Source: CAIKNB01 sp964415965
Lineage (GTDB): Bacteria; Patescibacteriota; Patescibacteriia; 2-12-FULL-60-25
Direction of reading: 5' to 3'
Length of the DNA: 64,000 bases
Assembly (NCBI GenBank): GCA_964415965.1
Contig: CAYQCK010000001.1
Coordinates: 248,001 to 312,000 of the forward strand
Part shown: positions 9,208-17,270 of the stretch, piece by piece
Layout of the letters: the number at the start of each line of letters is the position of its first letter
Position numbering within the stretch: the stretch's first letter is position 1
The notes under the pieces: generated by a model
The model's database searches: none
What the model was told of the DNA's origin: nothing
What the model saw: only the letters and a program-made list of their open reading frames with translations
Translations under genes and position numbers: made by a program

Positions 9208-9888
9208 ATGCAAAGCCAAAAACTCGCCGGCCCGAAACCGGGCGTCCCGTCCCAGCGGTATCTCGATATCGCCGAGATCAAGGAAGACCTGGTGGTCATG
9301 AAAGACGGCACCATCCGCGCCGTTCTGCTGGTTTCGAGCATCAACTTCGCCCTCAAATCAGTCGACGAGCAGAATGCCATCGTCCAGGCCTATATGCAGT
9401 TCCTGAACAGCCTGGACTTTCCGATCCAGATCGTCATCCAGTCGCGGCGCATGAACATCGACGAATACCTGCGCAAGCTGGGCGAGGCCGAGAAGGGCCA
9501 GAGCAACGACCTGCTCAAGCGCCAGATAGGGGATTACCGGGATTTCATCAAATGGCTGGTCGAGACCGGCGACATCATGCAGAAGAAGTTCTTCGTCGTC
9601 GTGCCGCTCGACCCCTCGACCGACAAGCAGCGCGGCTTCTTCGACCGGCTGCAGTCGATCCTGGTCCCGTCCGCGGCCATCCGCCTGTCGGAGGAGAAGT
9701 TCCGCAAGAACAAGGAATCCCTGATGCTGCGCGTCAATTCCGTCTCCGGCGGCCTCCAGTCGATGTCGCTCAACGCCGTGATGCTCGACACCCAGTCGCT
9801 GATCGAGCTGTTCTACACGGTCTACAACCCAGAACTCTTCGAGAACCAGCGCATGACCGCGACCGGCAAACTCCAGCTCGAGGGGTAA
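9208..9888 (+). CDS. VirB4/TraC N-terminal-domain protein (separate polypeptide)
   Basis: 226 residues, no Walker motifs. The sequence (YLDIAEIKEDLVVMKDGT, then an alpha/beta region ending near FYTVYNPELFE) resembles the N-terminal domain that precedes the ATPase core in VirB4/TraC proteins. It ends with its own stop 12 bp before the ATPase gene, so the usual single protein is encoded as two chains. A frameshift is unlikely because the second gene has its own ATG and a distinct N-terminus. It probably docks the ATPase to the inner-membrane complex. Confidence 0.7.
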   Translation: MQSQKLAGPKPGVPSQRYLDIAEIKEDLVVMKDGTIRAVLLVSSINFALKSVDEQNAIVQAYMQFLNSLDFPIQIVIQSRRMNIDEYLRKLGEAEKGQSNDLLKRQIGDYRDFIKWLVETGDIMQKKFFVVVPLDPSTDKQRGFFDRLQSILVPSAAIRLSEEKFRKNKESLMLRVNSVSGGLQSMSLNAVMLDTQSLIELFYTVYNPELFENQRMTATGKLQLEG

Positions 9889-9900
9889 GCGAACAAACAT

Positions 9901-11802
9901 ATGGCATTCAAACCGCAGGAGGAAAAGAAGTTCGAGGCCAGCCAGCTCGTGGCCGGCGGCATCGGGCTCAAGAAGGCGCCGACCGCCGCCGAGCTCAAGG
10001 CCCAGCAGGAATCCGAGAAGGTCGCCCTCGAGGAGGAACGGATATACCGCAAAGGCATAGCCTCGATCAAGGACCTGATCGCCCCCAGCTCGATGAAGGT
10101 CGAGCCGAGCTTCGTCAGGCTCGGCGACGTCTGGGTCCGCACCCTGTTCATCGTCACCTATCCGCGTTACGTCACGGTCGGTTGGTCGTCGCCCATCATC
10201 AACCTGAACGCCCAGATGGACCTGGCCATGTTCTTCTATCCGATCAAGGCGGACGTCATCCTGAAGCAGCTCAAGAAGAAGGTCGGCATCCTCGAGGCGC
10301 AGATCACGGGCGACGCCGAGTCGGGCAAGCCGCGCGACCCGATCGCCGAGACCGCCCTGCGCGACATCGAGCAGCTGCGCGACGACCTGACCCAGGGCAT
10401 CGAGCACTTCTTCCAGTTCGCCTTCTACGTCACCTTCTACTCGACCTCGCTCGAGCAGCTGGAGCGCCTGTCGAACACCGTCGAATCGACCTTCGGCTCG
10501 ATGCTCATCTACACCAAGCGCGCCTTCTTCCAGGCCGAGCAGGGGTTCAACTCGACGCTCCCGGTGGCCAACGACGAGCTCATGATCACCTTCAACATGA
10601 GCACTTCGCCGCTCGCCTCGTCCTTCCCGTTCACCTCGGCGGAGCTGACGTCAGACAACGGCATAATGTACGGCATCAACCGGCACAACCAGTCGCTCAT
10701 CCTGTTCGACCGCTTCTCGCTCCAGAACGCCAACGCCGTGGTCTTCGCCTCGTCCGGCGCCGGCAAATCCTACGCCGTCAAGCTCGAGATTTTGCGCTCG
10801 CTGATGCTCGGCGTGGACATCATCTGCATCGACCCCGAGATGGAGTACAAGCACCTGTCCGACGCGGTCGGCGGCACGTACATCAATATCTCGCTGGCGT
10901 CTTCGGCCAAGATCAACCCGTTCGACCTGCCGCGGCCGACCGGCGAGGCCGTTTCGGTCGAGGATATCATCCGCAGCGCCGTCATCACCCTGAAGGGCCT
11001 CTTGCGCCTGATGTTGGGCAAGCTCACGGTCGCCGAGGACTCGCTCCTCGACCGCGCGCTGCTCGAGACCTACGCCAAGAAGGACATCGTGCCGGGAGTG
11101 GACCTCTCGACCGTCGAGCCGCCCATCCTGAAGGACTTCCAGGACATCCTGGAGGGCATGGAAGGCACCGGCGACCTCGTCGTCCGCCTCAAGAAATTCA
11201 CCGAAGGCACGTTCTCCGGCCTGATCAACTCGCCGACCACGGTCAAGATGACCAACCAGCTCGTGACCTTCTCGGTCCGCGACCTGGAGGACGAACTCCG
11301 CCCGATCTCCATCTACACCATCGTCAACTACATCTGGAACGTGGTCCGCTCCGAGCGCAAGAAGCGCATCCTGGTCATCGACGAAGCCTGGTGGCTGATG
11401 CAGCACGAGGATTCGGCCAAGTTCGTCTTCGCCCTGGTCAAGCGCTGCCGCAAGTACTTCCTCGGCATCACGACCATCACCCAGGATGTGAACGACTTCC
11501 TGACCTCGCCTTACGGCCAGGCCATCGTGACCAACTCCTCGATGCAGCTCCTGCTCAAGCAGTCGCCGGCCGCCATCGACCTGGTGGCGCGCGTCTTCCT
11601 CCTGACCCAATCAGAGAAATACCTGCTGCTCGAATCCGGCCGCGGCGAAGGCATCTTCTTCGCCGGCAACAAGCACGCCGCCATCCAAGTCGTCGCCTCG
11701 TACACCGAAGACCAGATCGTCACGACCGACCCGAGCCAGCTCCTCAAGATCGAGGCCGAGAAGCGCGAATTCCAGGAGGCCTTGTCCAAGGAAGGCAAAT
11801 AA
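9901..11802 (+). CDS. VirB4-like secretion ATPase
   Basis: A 633-residue cytoplasmic ATPase that powers type IV secretion or pilus assembly. Walker A SSGAGKSY lies at 284-291 with Lys289, and Walker B ILVIDEAWW at 490-498 with Asp494/Glu495. A downstream TTITQD segment is typical of the VirB4/TraC/HerA fold. The region before the ATPase core is helical and contains FFYPIKADVI. It is the energy source of the locus. A VirD4-type coupling protein and VirB11 are not seen in this window. Confidence 0.9.
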   Translation: MAFKPQEEKKFEASQLVAGGIGLKKAPTAAELKAQQESEKVALEEERIYRKGIASIKDLIAPSSMKVEPSFVRLGDVWVRTLFIVTYPRYVTVGWSSPIINLNAQMDLAMFFYPIKADVILKQLKKKVGILEAQITGDAESGKPRDPIAETALRDIEQLRDDLTQGIEHFFQFAFYVTFYSTSLEQLERLSNTVESTFGSMLIYTKRAFFQAEQGFNSTLPVANDELMITFNMSTSPLASSFPFTSAELTSDNGIMYGINRHNQSLILFDRFSLQNANAVVFASSGAGKSYAVKLEILRSLMLGVDIICIDPEMEYKHLSDAVGGTYINISLASSAKINPFDLPRPTGEAVSVEDIIRSAVITLKGLLRLMLGKLTVAEDSLLDRALLETYAKKDIVPGVDLSTVEPPILKDFQDILEGMEGTGDLVVRLKKFTEGTFSGLINSPTTVKMTNQLVTFSVRDLEDELRPISIYTIVNYIWNVVRSERKKRILVIDEAWWLMQHEDSAKFVFALVKRCRKYFLGITTITQDVNDFLTSPYGQAIVTNSSMQLLLKQSPAAIDLVARVFLLTQSEKYLLLESGRGEGIFFAGNKHAAIQVVASYTEDQIVTTDPSQLLKIEAEKREFQEALSKEGK

Positions 11803-11808
11803 AAACTT

Positions 11809-12459
11809 ATGTCCAAGAGATCGAAACTCGCGCTCGTCATCCTGATCGCCCTGCTGCTCCTGCTGCTCGGCCTGTATCTCCTGTTCAGCCCGTTCCTGCA
11901 GATGCGGAACGCGGGGACCGGCGAAGAGTTCAGCGTCCCGAACGCCAGCGACCTGCCGGCCGCCGGCTCCGGCCAAACCGGCCGGCCGACCGCCTCCGGC
12001 CAGGCGACCGAGGGCGGTTCGGCGACCGCGACGGCGCCGCGCCAACCGACTGAAGCCGAACAGCTCCGTAGCTTGGAATACCGCGCCCGGGTGGCCGTCG
12101 AGCGCGTCGGTTCGGGGTCGAGCCAGTCTGGTTTCCTCGGCTATTCCGACCTGCTGGTCGACAGCACCGAGGCGTTCAAGCCCGAGCTCAAGCGCCTCCA
12201 GCAAGAGATGCAGGCGGCCCATCCGCTAAGCGGGGCGGTCTACGGCGTCTCGACGCGCGCCGTCTCGTCGCAGATCAAAGACCAGAAATTCGGCGACGAC
12301 ACGCTCAAGGCCGAGGTCCAGGCGGTCCAGACGTATGACGCCGGTAACCCGCGCCAACCGACCGGGACCGCCGCCAAGCGCATCTACGTCACGTTCGCCA
12401 AACAAGCCGACGGGAATTATCTGATCAGCGGCATGCAATGGGAAGATATGCCTCTTTGA
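11809..12459 (+). CDS. Membrane-anchored uncharacterised protein ending the secretion-like operon
   Basis: 216 residues. A single N-terminal transmembrane helix (about 5-24, Leu-rich) is followed by a Thr/Gly/Pro/Ala-rich linker (30-75). An exported alpha/beta domain contains a DLLVDSTEAFKPELK segment and ends in a strand (YLISGMQWEDMPL). The fold is reminiscent of NTF2-like VirB8 domains, but this is shape only. It begins 6 bp after virB4 and is followed by a strong terminator, so it closes the operon. Confidence 0.7.
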   Translation: MSKRSKLALVILIALLLLLLGLYLLFSPFLQMRNAGTGEEFSVPNASDLPAAGSGQTGRPTASGQATEGGSATATAPRQPTEAEQLRSLEYRARVAVERVGSGSSQSGFLGYSDLLVDSTEAFKPELKRLQQEMQAAHPLSGAVYGVSTRAVSSQIKDQKFGDDTLKAEVQAVQTYDAGNPRQPTGTAAKRIYVTFAKQADGNYLISGMQWEDMPL

Positions 12460-12479
12460 GCCCTGAAGACGATTGGAGC

Positions 12480-12506
12480 AAGGCGGCCGAACGGCCGCCT
12501 TTTTGT
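12480..12506 (+). terminator. Rho-independent terminator of the secretion-like operon
   Basis: A perfect stem GGCGGCC/GGCCGCC with a four-base loop is followed by TTTTTG, 20 bp after the last stop codon. Confidence 0.8.
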
Positions 12507-12562
12507 TTTCCACAACCCGAAGCGCCCTTCACCGTCTTGCGGCAGGGTGATACGGCTGGAGC

Positions 12563-13273
12563 ATGCTGGGGGATTCTGGCGGCTGGGCGGATGGTTTTTG
12601 GGATGCGGTCTTCCCGCCTTTTTGCGTAGCCTGTTCGGCCGAAGGTTCCTGGTGGTGCGCCGGGTGCCGCGCCACGGTCCAACTCATCAAGCCGGCGCTC
12701 TGCCCGGGCTGCGGCAGCCGCAAGGCCCAGCACGCCTGCCCGCGGCGCCTCGGGCTCGACGGCCTGGTGGCTTGCGGCTACTACCACGACGCGCGGCTGC
12801 GGGCCGCCCTGCGGGCGCTCAAATACCGCGGCATCATCCGGCTGCAGCCTCCGTTATCCGAATTCCTGCGGGATTGGCAGGCGGCCAGATGCGGACCTTG
12901 GCCTTGGGCCGGAGCCGCCGGTTTGGCTATCCAGCCGCTCATCGCCGCGCCCAAGAGCGTCCGGGCCAGGGGGTTCGACCAAGCCGCAGTCCTGGCCGGG
13001 CTCGTCCGGCGGCTGTTCGTGCCGTGGGCCGCCGAAACCTCGGTCCTGGTCCGCCGCGATTCGCTCACGCCCCAGGCCAAGCTCGCCGTCGGTTTGCGCC
13101 CGGCGAACGTCTCCGGTGCCTTCCTCGTCAGGCCGGGCGCGCCGCTGTCCGAGTCCGTGCTGCTGGTCGACGATGTCGTGACCTCCGGGGCCACGCTCAA
13201 CGAAGCCGCCCGGGTGCTCCGGGCGGCTGGCGTCAAGCGGATCTTCGGTTTCGCTTTGGCGCTCGGCGCCTGA
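12563..13273 (+). CDS. comF: ComF family phosphoribosyltransferase-like protein
   Basis: 236 residues. Paired cysteines at 21/24, 32/35 and 47/50 form the N-terminal zinc-binding part. A type I phosphoribosyltransferase fold follows, with the PRPP-binding loop VLLVDDVVTSGATLNEA near residues 199-215. ComF proteins are needed for DNA uptake in competent bacteria; the biochemical reaction is not established. An upstream in-frame start is absent, so ATG 12563 is preferred. It converges with the next gene, with one base between the two stops. Confidence 0.85.
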   Translation: MLGDSGGWADGFWDAVFPPFCVACSAEGSWWCAGCRATVQLIKPALCPGCGSRKAQHACPRRLGLDGLVACGYYHDARLRAALRALKYRGIIRLQPPLSEFLRDWQAARCGPWPWAGAAGLAIQPLIAAPKSVRARGFDQAAVLAGLVRRLFVPWAAETSVLVRRDSLTPQAKLAVGLRPANVSGAFLVRPGAPLSESVLLVDDVVTSGATLNEAARVLRAAGVKRIFGFALALGA

Positions 13274-13274
13274 A

Positions 13275-14912
13275 TCATCTCGCGCCGCTCCTCAGGTTCC
13301 GATGCTCTGTCTGGATGATGTCCTTCAGGATACCGAGGCTCAAGGCATAGGTGGCGTCCAGGCTCTCGAGGCCGAGAGTCTTGTTCCCCAGGGTCACGCC
13401 CTTCTTGTGCGGCGTGTCCGAGATGTAATAGCCGACGCCGAAGCGGAACGGGGGATGGATGACGAACGTCTCATCGGTCGGATAGCGCGACGGGTTCATG
13501 AGTTCGTAGATGCGGTTGACGTACGGGCCGAGCTCCATCTCCACGATGCTGTAGCCCTTGGCCATGTTCTGGTTGAGTTGGCGTTCGTTCTGCAGGAAGG
13601 TGCCGCGGACGGTCACGGCCTTCTGGTCGGTCAGGATGGAGCGCTTGGGCAGGAACGGTTCCAGGCTGGAAGGCTTGAGGATGTTGTAGAAGTACGCCTC
13701 GTTGTCCGTATGCTCGTCCCGGACGAAGGAGGGGAGCACGATGTCGCCGACCGAGGCGTTGAGCGATGCCGCCTTGCCCATGATGTAGACGCCGCGCAGG
13801 TTCGAGACGTTCTCCGAGATCTCGCGCAGGATGCGATAGGCGCCCAGGCCCAGCGGGTAGGAGATGCTCAGGACCAGGGCGTCGCTGGCCTTCAGGGCGC
13901 GTTTCTCGGCGGCCGTCAGCCCCAGCCTCCGGTCGAGATGCGGGTTCGCGGCGGCTTTGGCCAGGTCGAACACCTGGGCGTCGACCTGCAGGGTCCGGCG
14001 GGGCTTCAGGCGGAAGAGCCCGTACCTCTGTTCGTAGGCCAGCTTCTTCCGGAAATATTCCGGATCGGCCTCCTCCATCTTGCGGTTCAGAAAAAAACTG
14101 ATGCTTTCCTGGGTCACGCCTTCGCGTTTCAGCGCCTCCTTGTTCTCCCGCAGGAAATCCGCGTACCTCTTGCGCAGCATCTGCCCGTTCTTGAGCGGGA
14201 AGCCCGACAGCAAATTGATCAGGGAGTGGGCGTTCGACGACACGAAATAGACCGGCCGCGAAGTCACGGATTCGCCGATGGCTTTGGTCGCCGCCGCGAT
14301 GTCTATCCACCAGTTTTGGACGGCTTTGGTGAAATCCAGATACGTCCCGGCCAGGAGCGAAATCTCGAAATCGGTCGGATCGGCGATGAATTTTTCGAAC
14401 TCGGGCAAGCGCGGACCGAGCAGCTTCTCGAACCTGCGGAAATCGGCGGCCGGGAGCAGCCTCTTCAGGCTGCATTTTTTCGCGTTGCACAGCGCTTTGA
14501 TTTTTTGGCCCTCGATGTACAGCGCCGTCAGCATGGTCACGCTGTCTTCGATGTCGGTCGGGCTTCCGATATAGACCGCCAACTGTTTCTTGGCGGCGTT
14601 GAAGCGGCGTTTCCGGTGGCGGGCTTCGGTCGGGGACGAGTCCGTCCAGGCCGAGGTCCAGACCTTGTGGCCGTGGGCCGCGAACACCGCATCCGACAGG
14701 CCGTAGAATATCTCGTGCGACTTCAGGACTTCGGGCGCCAGGCGGGACAGGCTGTAGCACAGGGCGCCGAGGTCGATCTGCTTGCTGCTGGCCAAATGGT
14801 GGAGCAGGGGCTGGGCCGCCAAATGCTCGTCCACGAACGACGAGATGCGGACCGTGCCGCCGCCCTGGAGCGTCGAATGGATTTTCTTGACGTAGGTCTC
14901 GATGGTGTTCAT
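13275..14912 (-). CDS. Uncharacterised protein with a nucleoside-phosphorylase-like C-terminal half
   Basis: About 545 residues from the ATG at 14912. An upstream ATG at 14936 precedes a good -10 (TACAAT) and is unlikely. The N-terminal 300 residues are helical and unrecognised. The C-terminal part contains GVYIMGKAASLNASVGDIV followed by LPS, then SIVEMELGPYV and LGLESLDATYALSLG. These resemble the glycine-rich base-binding strand, the GD-V-P segment and the ME element of the phosphorylase (PNP/UDP) superfamily. A catalytic Asp equivalent is not obvious, so activity is uncertain. Confidence 0.6.
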   Translation of the reverse strand: MNTIETYVKKIHSTLQGGGTVRISSFVDEHLAAQPLLHHLASSKQIDLGALCYSLSRLAPEVLKSHEIFYGLSDAVFAAHGHKVWTSAWTDSSPTEARHRKRRFNAAKKQLAVYIGSPTDIEDSVTMLTALYIEGQKIKALCNAKKCSLKRLLPAADFRRFEKLLGPRLPEFEKFIADPTDFEISLLAGTYLDFTKAVQNWWIDIAAATKAIGESVTSRPVYFVSSNAHSLINLLSGFPLKNGQMLRKRYADFLRENKEALKREGVTQESISFFLNRKMEEADPEYFRKKLAYEQRYGLFRLKPRRTLQVDAQVFDLAKAAANPHLDRRLGLTAAEKRALKASDALVLSISYPLGLGAYRILREISENVSNLRGVYIMGKAASLNASVGDIVLPSFVRDEHTDNEAYFYNILKPSSLEPFLPKRSILTDQKAVTVRGTFLQNERQLNQNMAKGYSIVEMELGPYVNRIYELMNPSRYPTDETFVIHPPFRFGVGYYISDTPHKKGVTLGNKTLGLESLDATYALSLGILKDIIQTEHRNLRSGAR

Positions 14913-15046
14913 AGGCCTGCGGCCATTGTATCCCATCGACAGGCCGATTGGCAGGCTTGCCGCTTTGGCCGAGGAACCAGGGGTGGGAGGGTCGGGTCGA
15001 GCGTCTGGGGCCTGAAAATGGTATGATACAGCTACTGCACCATTTT

Positions 15047-17257
15047 ATGCGTTGCCCGAAGTGCGGCAAATGGCTCGTCAGGTCCATCCGCTTCTGTCCG
15101 GCTTGCGGCCAAGCCATGAAGCTCGGGAAGGACCAGTCCGACCTGCGCAAGCGGAGGCTTGTCCGCTGGGCCTTGTTCGGTTCGCTCGGGGCGTTGCTGC
15201 TCGATTTGATGGTGATCGGGGCGGTCGTTTCGGCCCGGCCCGGATATAACGACGTGGGCTGGTTCGTGGCCGTCAACGTGACGGTCATCAGCGTTTGCGT
15301 CACGGTTTTCCTGTCAGCGCTTTTCAGTTTGCTTTTCAAGGCCCTCGCCAGAGGCTTGCAGGCCGTCCAAGCCAAACCCTTTCTGCTGCCGCTACCCATC
15401 GCCGTCCTGTTACTGTTGGCTGTGGGCGGTTGGTTCGTCTACGGCCGTCTCTCTTCCTCGGCTTTGGCCTCTTCCTTGCCCGTGCTGCAGGCCAGTTTGG
15501 CCGAAGTGACTTTCGCGAAATTCGCCGGTGATGCCCTGGGAGACAAAACCAAGAAACCGCCGTCAGGCTGGACTTGGAAAGAGGTCCAAAAGACCGCCGA
15601 CGCCGAAGCCAAGATCCTGGCGAACCTCCAAGGCGGGCCGCTCGACGGATACGCCAAGGCGGCCACGGTCTGGGCCGCGAAAATCAAGGACGAGTCGAAG
15701 GAGCGCAAGGCGTGGTCCGCTTTGCCGGATGTCCCCGGCGATTTCGAGCTGCGCCTCAAGCCGGAACAGGCCGAGGATCTGCTCAAGGCCGCGGTCGTCG
15801 ATATCGGCAAGACGAAATCCTTCGGCGACGCCGCCATCGTCGGCCAGGATCGGGATGCCCTGCTCCGCATCGCCGCCTTCCTGCTGGTCCAGAAACACTG
15901 GCTCGACGGTTTAGTCCATTTTCGCGAAGCCGGGTGGCTGTCGCGTTTGGCGACCCCGGCCCAGGCTTATGCCGTCGAAGGCAAACAGACCTGCTTCACC
16001 ACCTGGAACGGGAAGCCTTTGTGCTCCATCGAGATCCAAGGGCAGCTGACCGGCGTCTACGAAGCGGCCTTGGCCGCGGCTAACGGCGAAAAGGATGCGG
16101 ACAAACGCTGGAGCGAGTCTTGGGACAATGCTTCCAGGCTGACGGCCGAGTCCCTTGCCGCCAACGGCCATGAACTCGAGGCCATGGGCGAGATAGGCAT
16201 AGGCGAACCGGATAAGCCGGCCCAGCATTCGCCCCGCGAGCAGGCGTTCATCGACCGCTGCCAAGTCGTTGGCGGGCTCATCGGCGGCGCCAGCCAAAGC
16301 GTAGGGCCGCTATTAAGTACGGAACGGGGGATGTATTGCGGCTACAAGCAGGGCGCCAACAACTGCTGGCGCTTCCTGAATGCCTCCGGCGATTATTACG
16401 GAGGCGGGGACGTGGGCTGTCTCGCCGAGATGGTGCCGCTCGAGCTCCATGATTTCATGGAAAACTGTTATGCCAATGCCGGTATCGTCGGCGGGGCCAA
16501 CCAGATAACCGACCGGATGCCGACCACGGAGCATGGCGCCTACTGCGGTTTCAAACAGGGAAACAAAAACTGTTGGCGGTTCCTGACGGCGTCAGGCCGC
16601 TATTTCGCCGGCGGGGATGCGGGTTGTCCTGAAGCCAACCTCCTGCCGCCGGCCTTGGGGCCGATCATCCGACCTCCGTCGCCTCCGGCCCAGCCGTCCT
16701 CACCGCCGGACAGCCCCACGACCCAACCTGCGCCCGCGACCCAGACGGCCCCGAAACCCATCACATCCAAGCCTACCTCGCCCAAGACCACGCCGCGTCC
16801 CGCCCCAGCGCCTTCTCCCTCGCCGTCGGTCCCGACGCCGTCCCCAACGCCCACGCCCGCCCCGACACCCGCGCCCACGCCGAGCGGAAGTCCGTGGCAA
16901 GGCACCTATGTGGTGACGGCCTGGTCAGGCACCTGCAATAGCGAGCAGGGCAAGAGCTGGAATTTCGGTTCGCCTTACGGTGGCTGGCAAGTCAAAGCCA
17001 ATGGAGAGATGTGCGGGATGTGCGGTTGCGCCACGGTCTCGGCCTCCGGTTCCTATCTGCTCGACTGCAACCAGCGCCAAGCCTGGGGCACGAACATCTG
17101 GAAACTGTCGGCGTCCTTCAGTCGTTCGGGTGGCTCTGCCGTCGCCAACGGGACGCTCTGGGAAAAGAATTACCGCGTCACGTCGGAATTCGGGAGCGTG
17201 ATCGAACCGGGCTCGACCTACATATGCAACGCGACTTTCAGTCTATTGCGGCGCTGA
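15047..17257 (+). CDS. Zinc-ribbon membrane protein with two Cys-rich modules (twin A)
   Basis: About 736 residues from the ATG at 15047; -10 box TATGAT at 15022-15027. The N-terminus is a zinc ribbon (CPKCGKW ... FCPACG), followed by two or three transmembrane helices (to about 145). An external domain is followed by two roughly 55-residue modules (about 401-456 and 469-525). Their shared pattern is F..xC...GG..G, then PT-like, G.YCG..QG...CWRFL.ASG..Y.GGD.GC, with four conserved cysteines. A Pro/Ser/Thr linker (about 540-620) leads to a C-terminal domain with eight more cysteines. Paralogous to the next gene, 13 bp downstream. Function unknown. Confidence 0.75.
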   Translation: MRCPKCGKWLVRSIRFCPACGQAMKLGKDQSDLRKRRLVRWALFGSLGALLLDLMVIGAVVSARPGYNDVGWFVAVNVTVISVCVTVFLSALFSLLFKALARGLQAVQAKPFLLPLPIAVLLLLAVGGWFVYGRLSSSALASSLPVLQASLAEVTFAKFAGDALGDKTKKPPSGWTWKEVQKTADAEAKILANLQGGPLDGYAKAATVWAAKIKDESKERKAWSALPDVPGDFELRLKPEQAEDLLKAAVVDIGKTKSFGDAAIVGQDRDALLRIAAFLLVQKHWLDGLVHFREAGWLSRLATPAQAYAVEGKQTCFTTWNGKPLCSIEIQGQLTGVYEAALAAANGEKDADKRWSESWDNASRLTAESLAANGHELEAMGEIGIGEPDKPAQHSPREQAFIDRCQVVGGLIGGASQSVGPLLSTERGMYCGYKQGANNCWRFLNASGDYYGGGDVGCLAEMVPLELHDFMENCYANAGIVGGANQITDRMPTTEHGAYCGFKQGNKNCWRFLTASGRYFAGGDAGCPEANLLPPALGPIIRPPSPPAQPSSPPDSPTTQPAPATQTAPKPITSKPTSPKTTPRPAPAPSPSPSVPTPSPTPTPAPTPAPTPSGSPWQGTYVVTAWSGTCNSEQGKSWNFGSPYGGWQVKANGEMCGMCGCATVSASGSYLLDCNQRQAWGTNIWKLSASFSRSGGSAVANGTLWEKNYRVTSEFGSVIEPGSTYICNATFSLLRR

Positions 17258-17270
17258 GCCATGAATAAAT

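Noticed and set aside
9552..12053. 833-residue Arg/Pro-rich frame overlapping the VirB4 pair
   Set aside because: Out-of-frame shadow with GC-codon-type composition; the overlapped genes have intact motifs.
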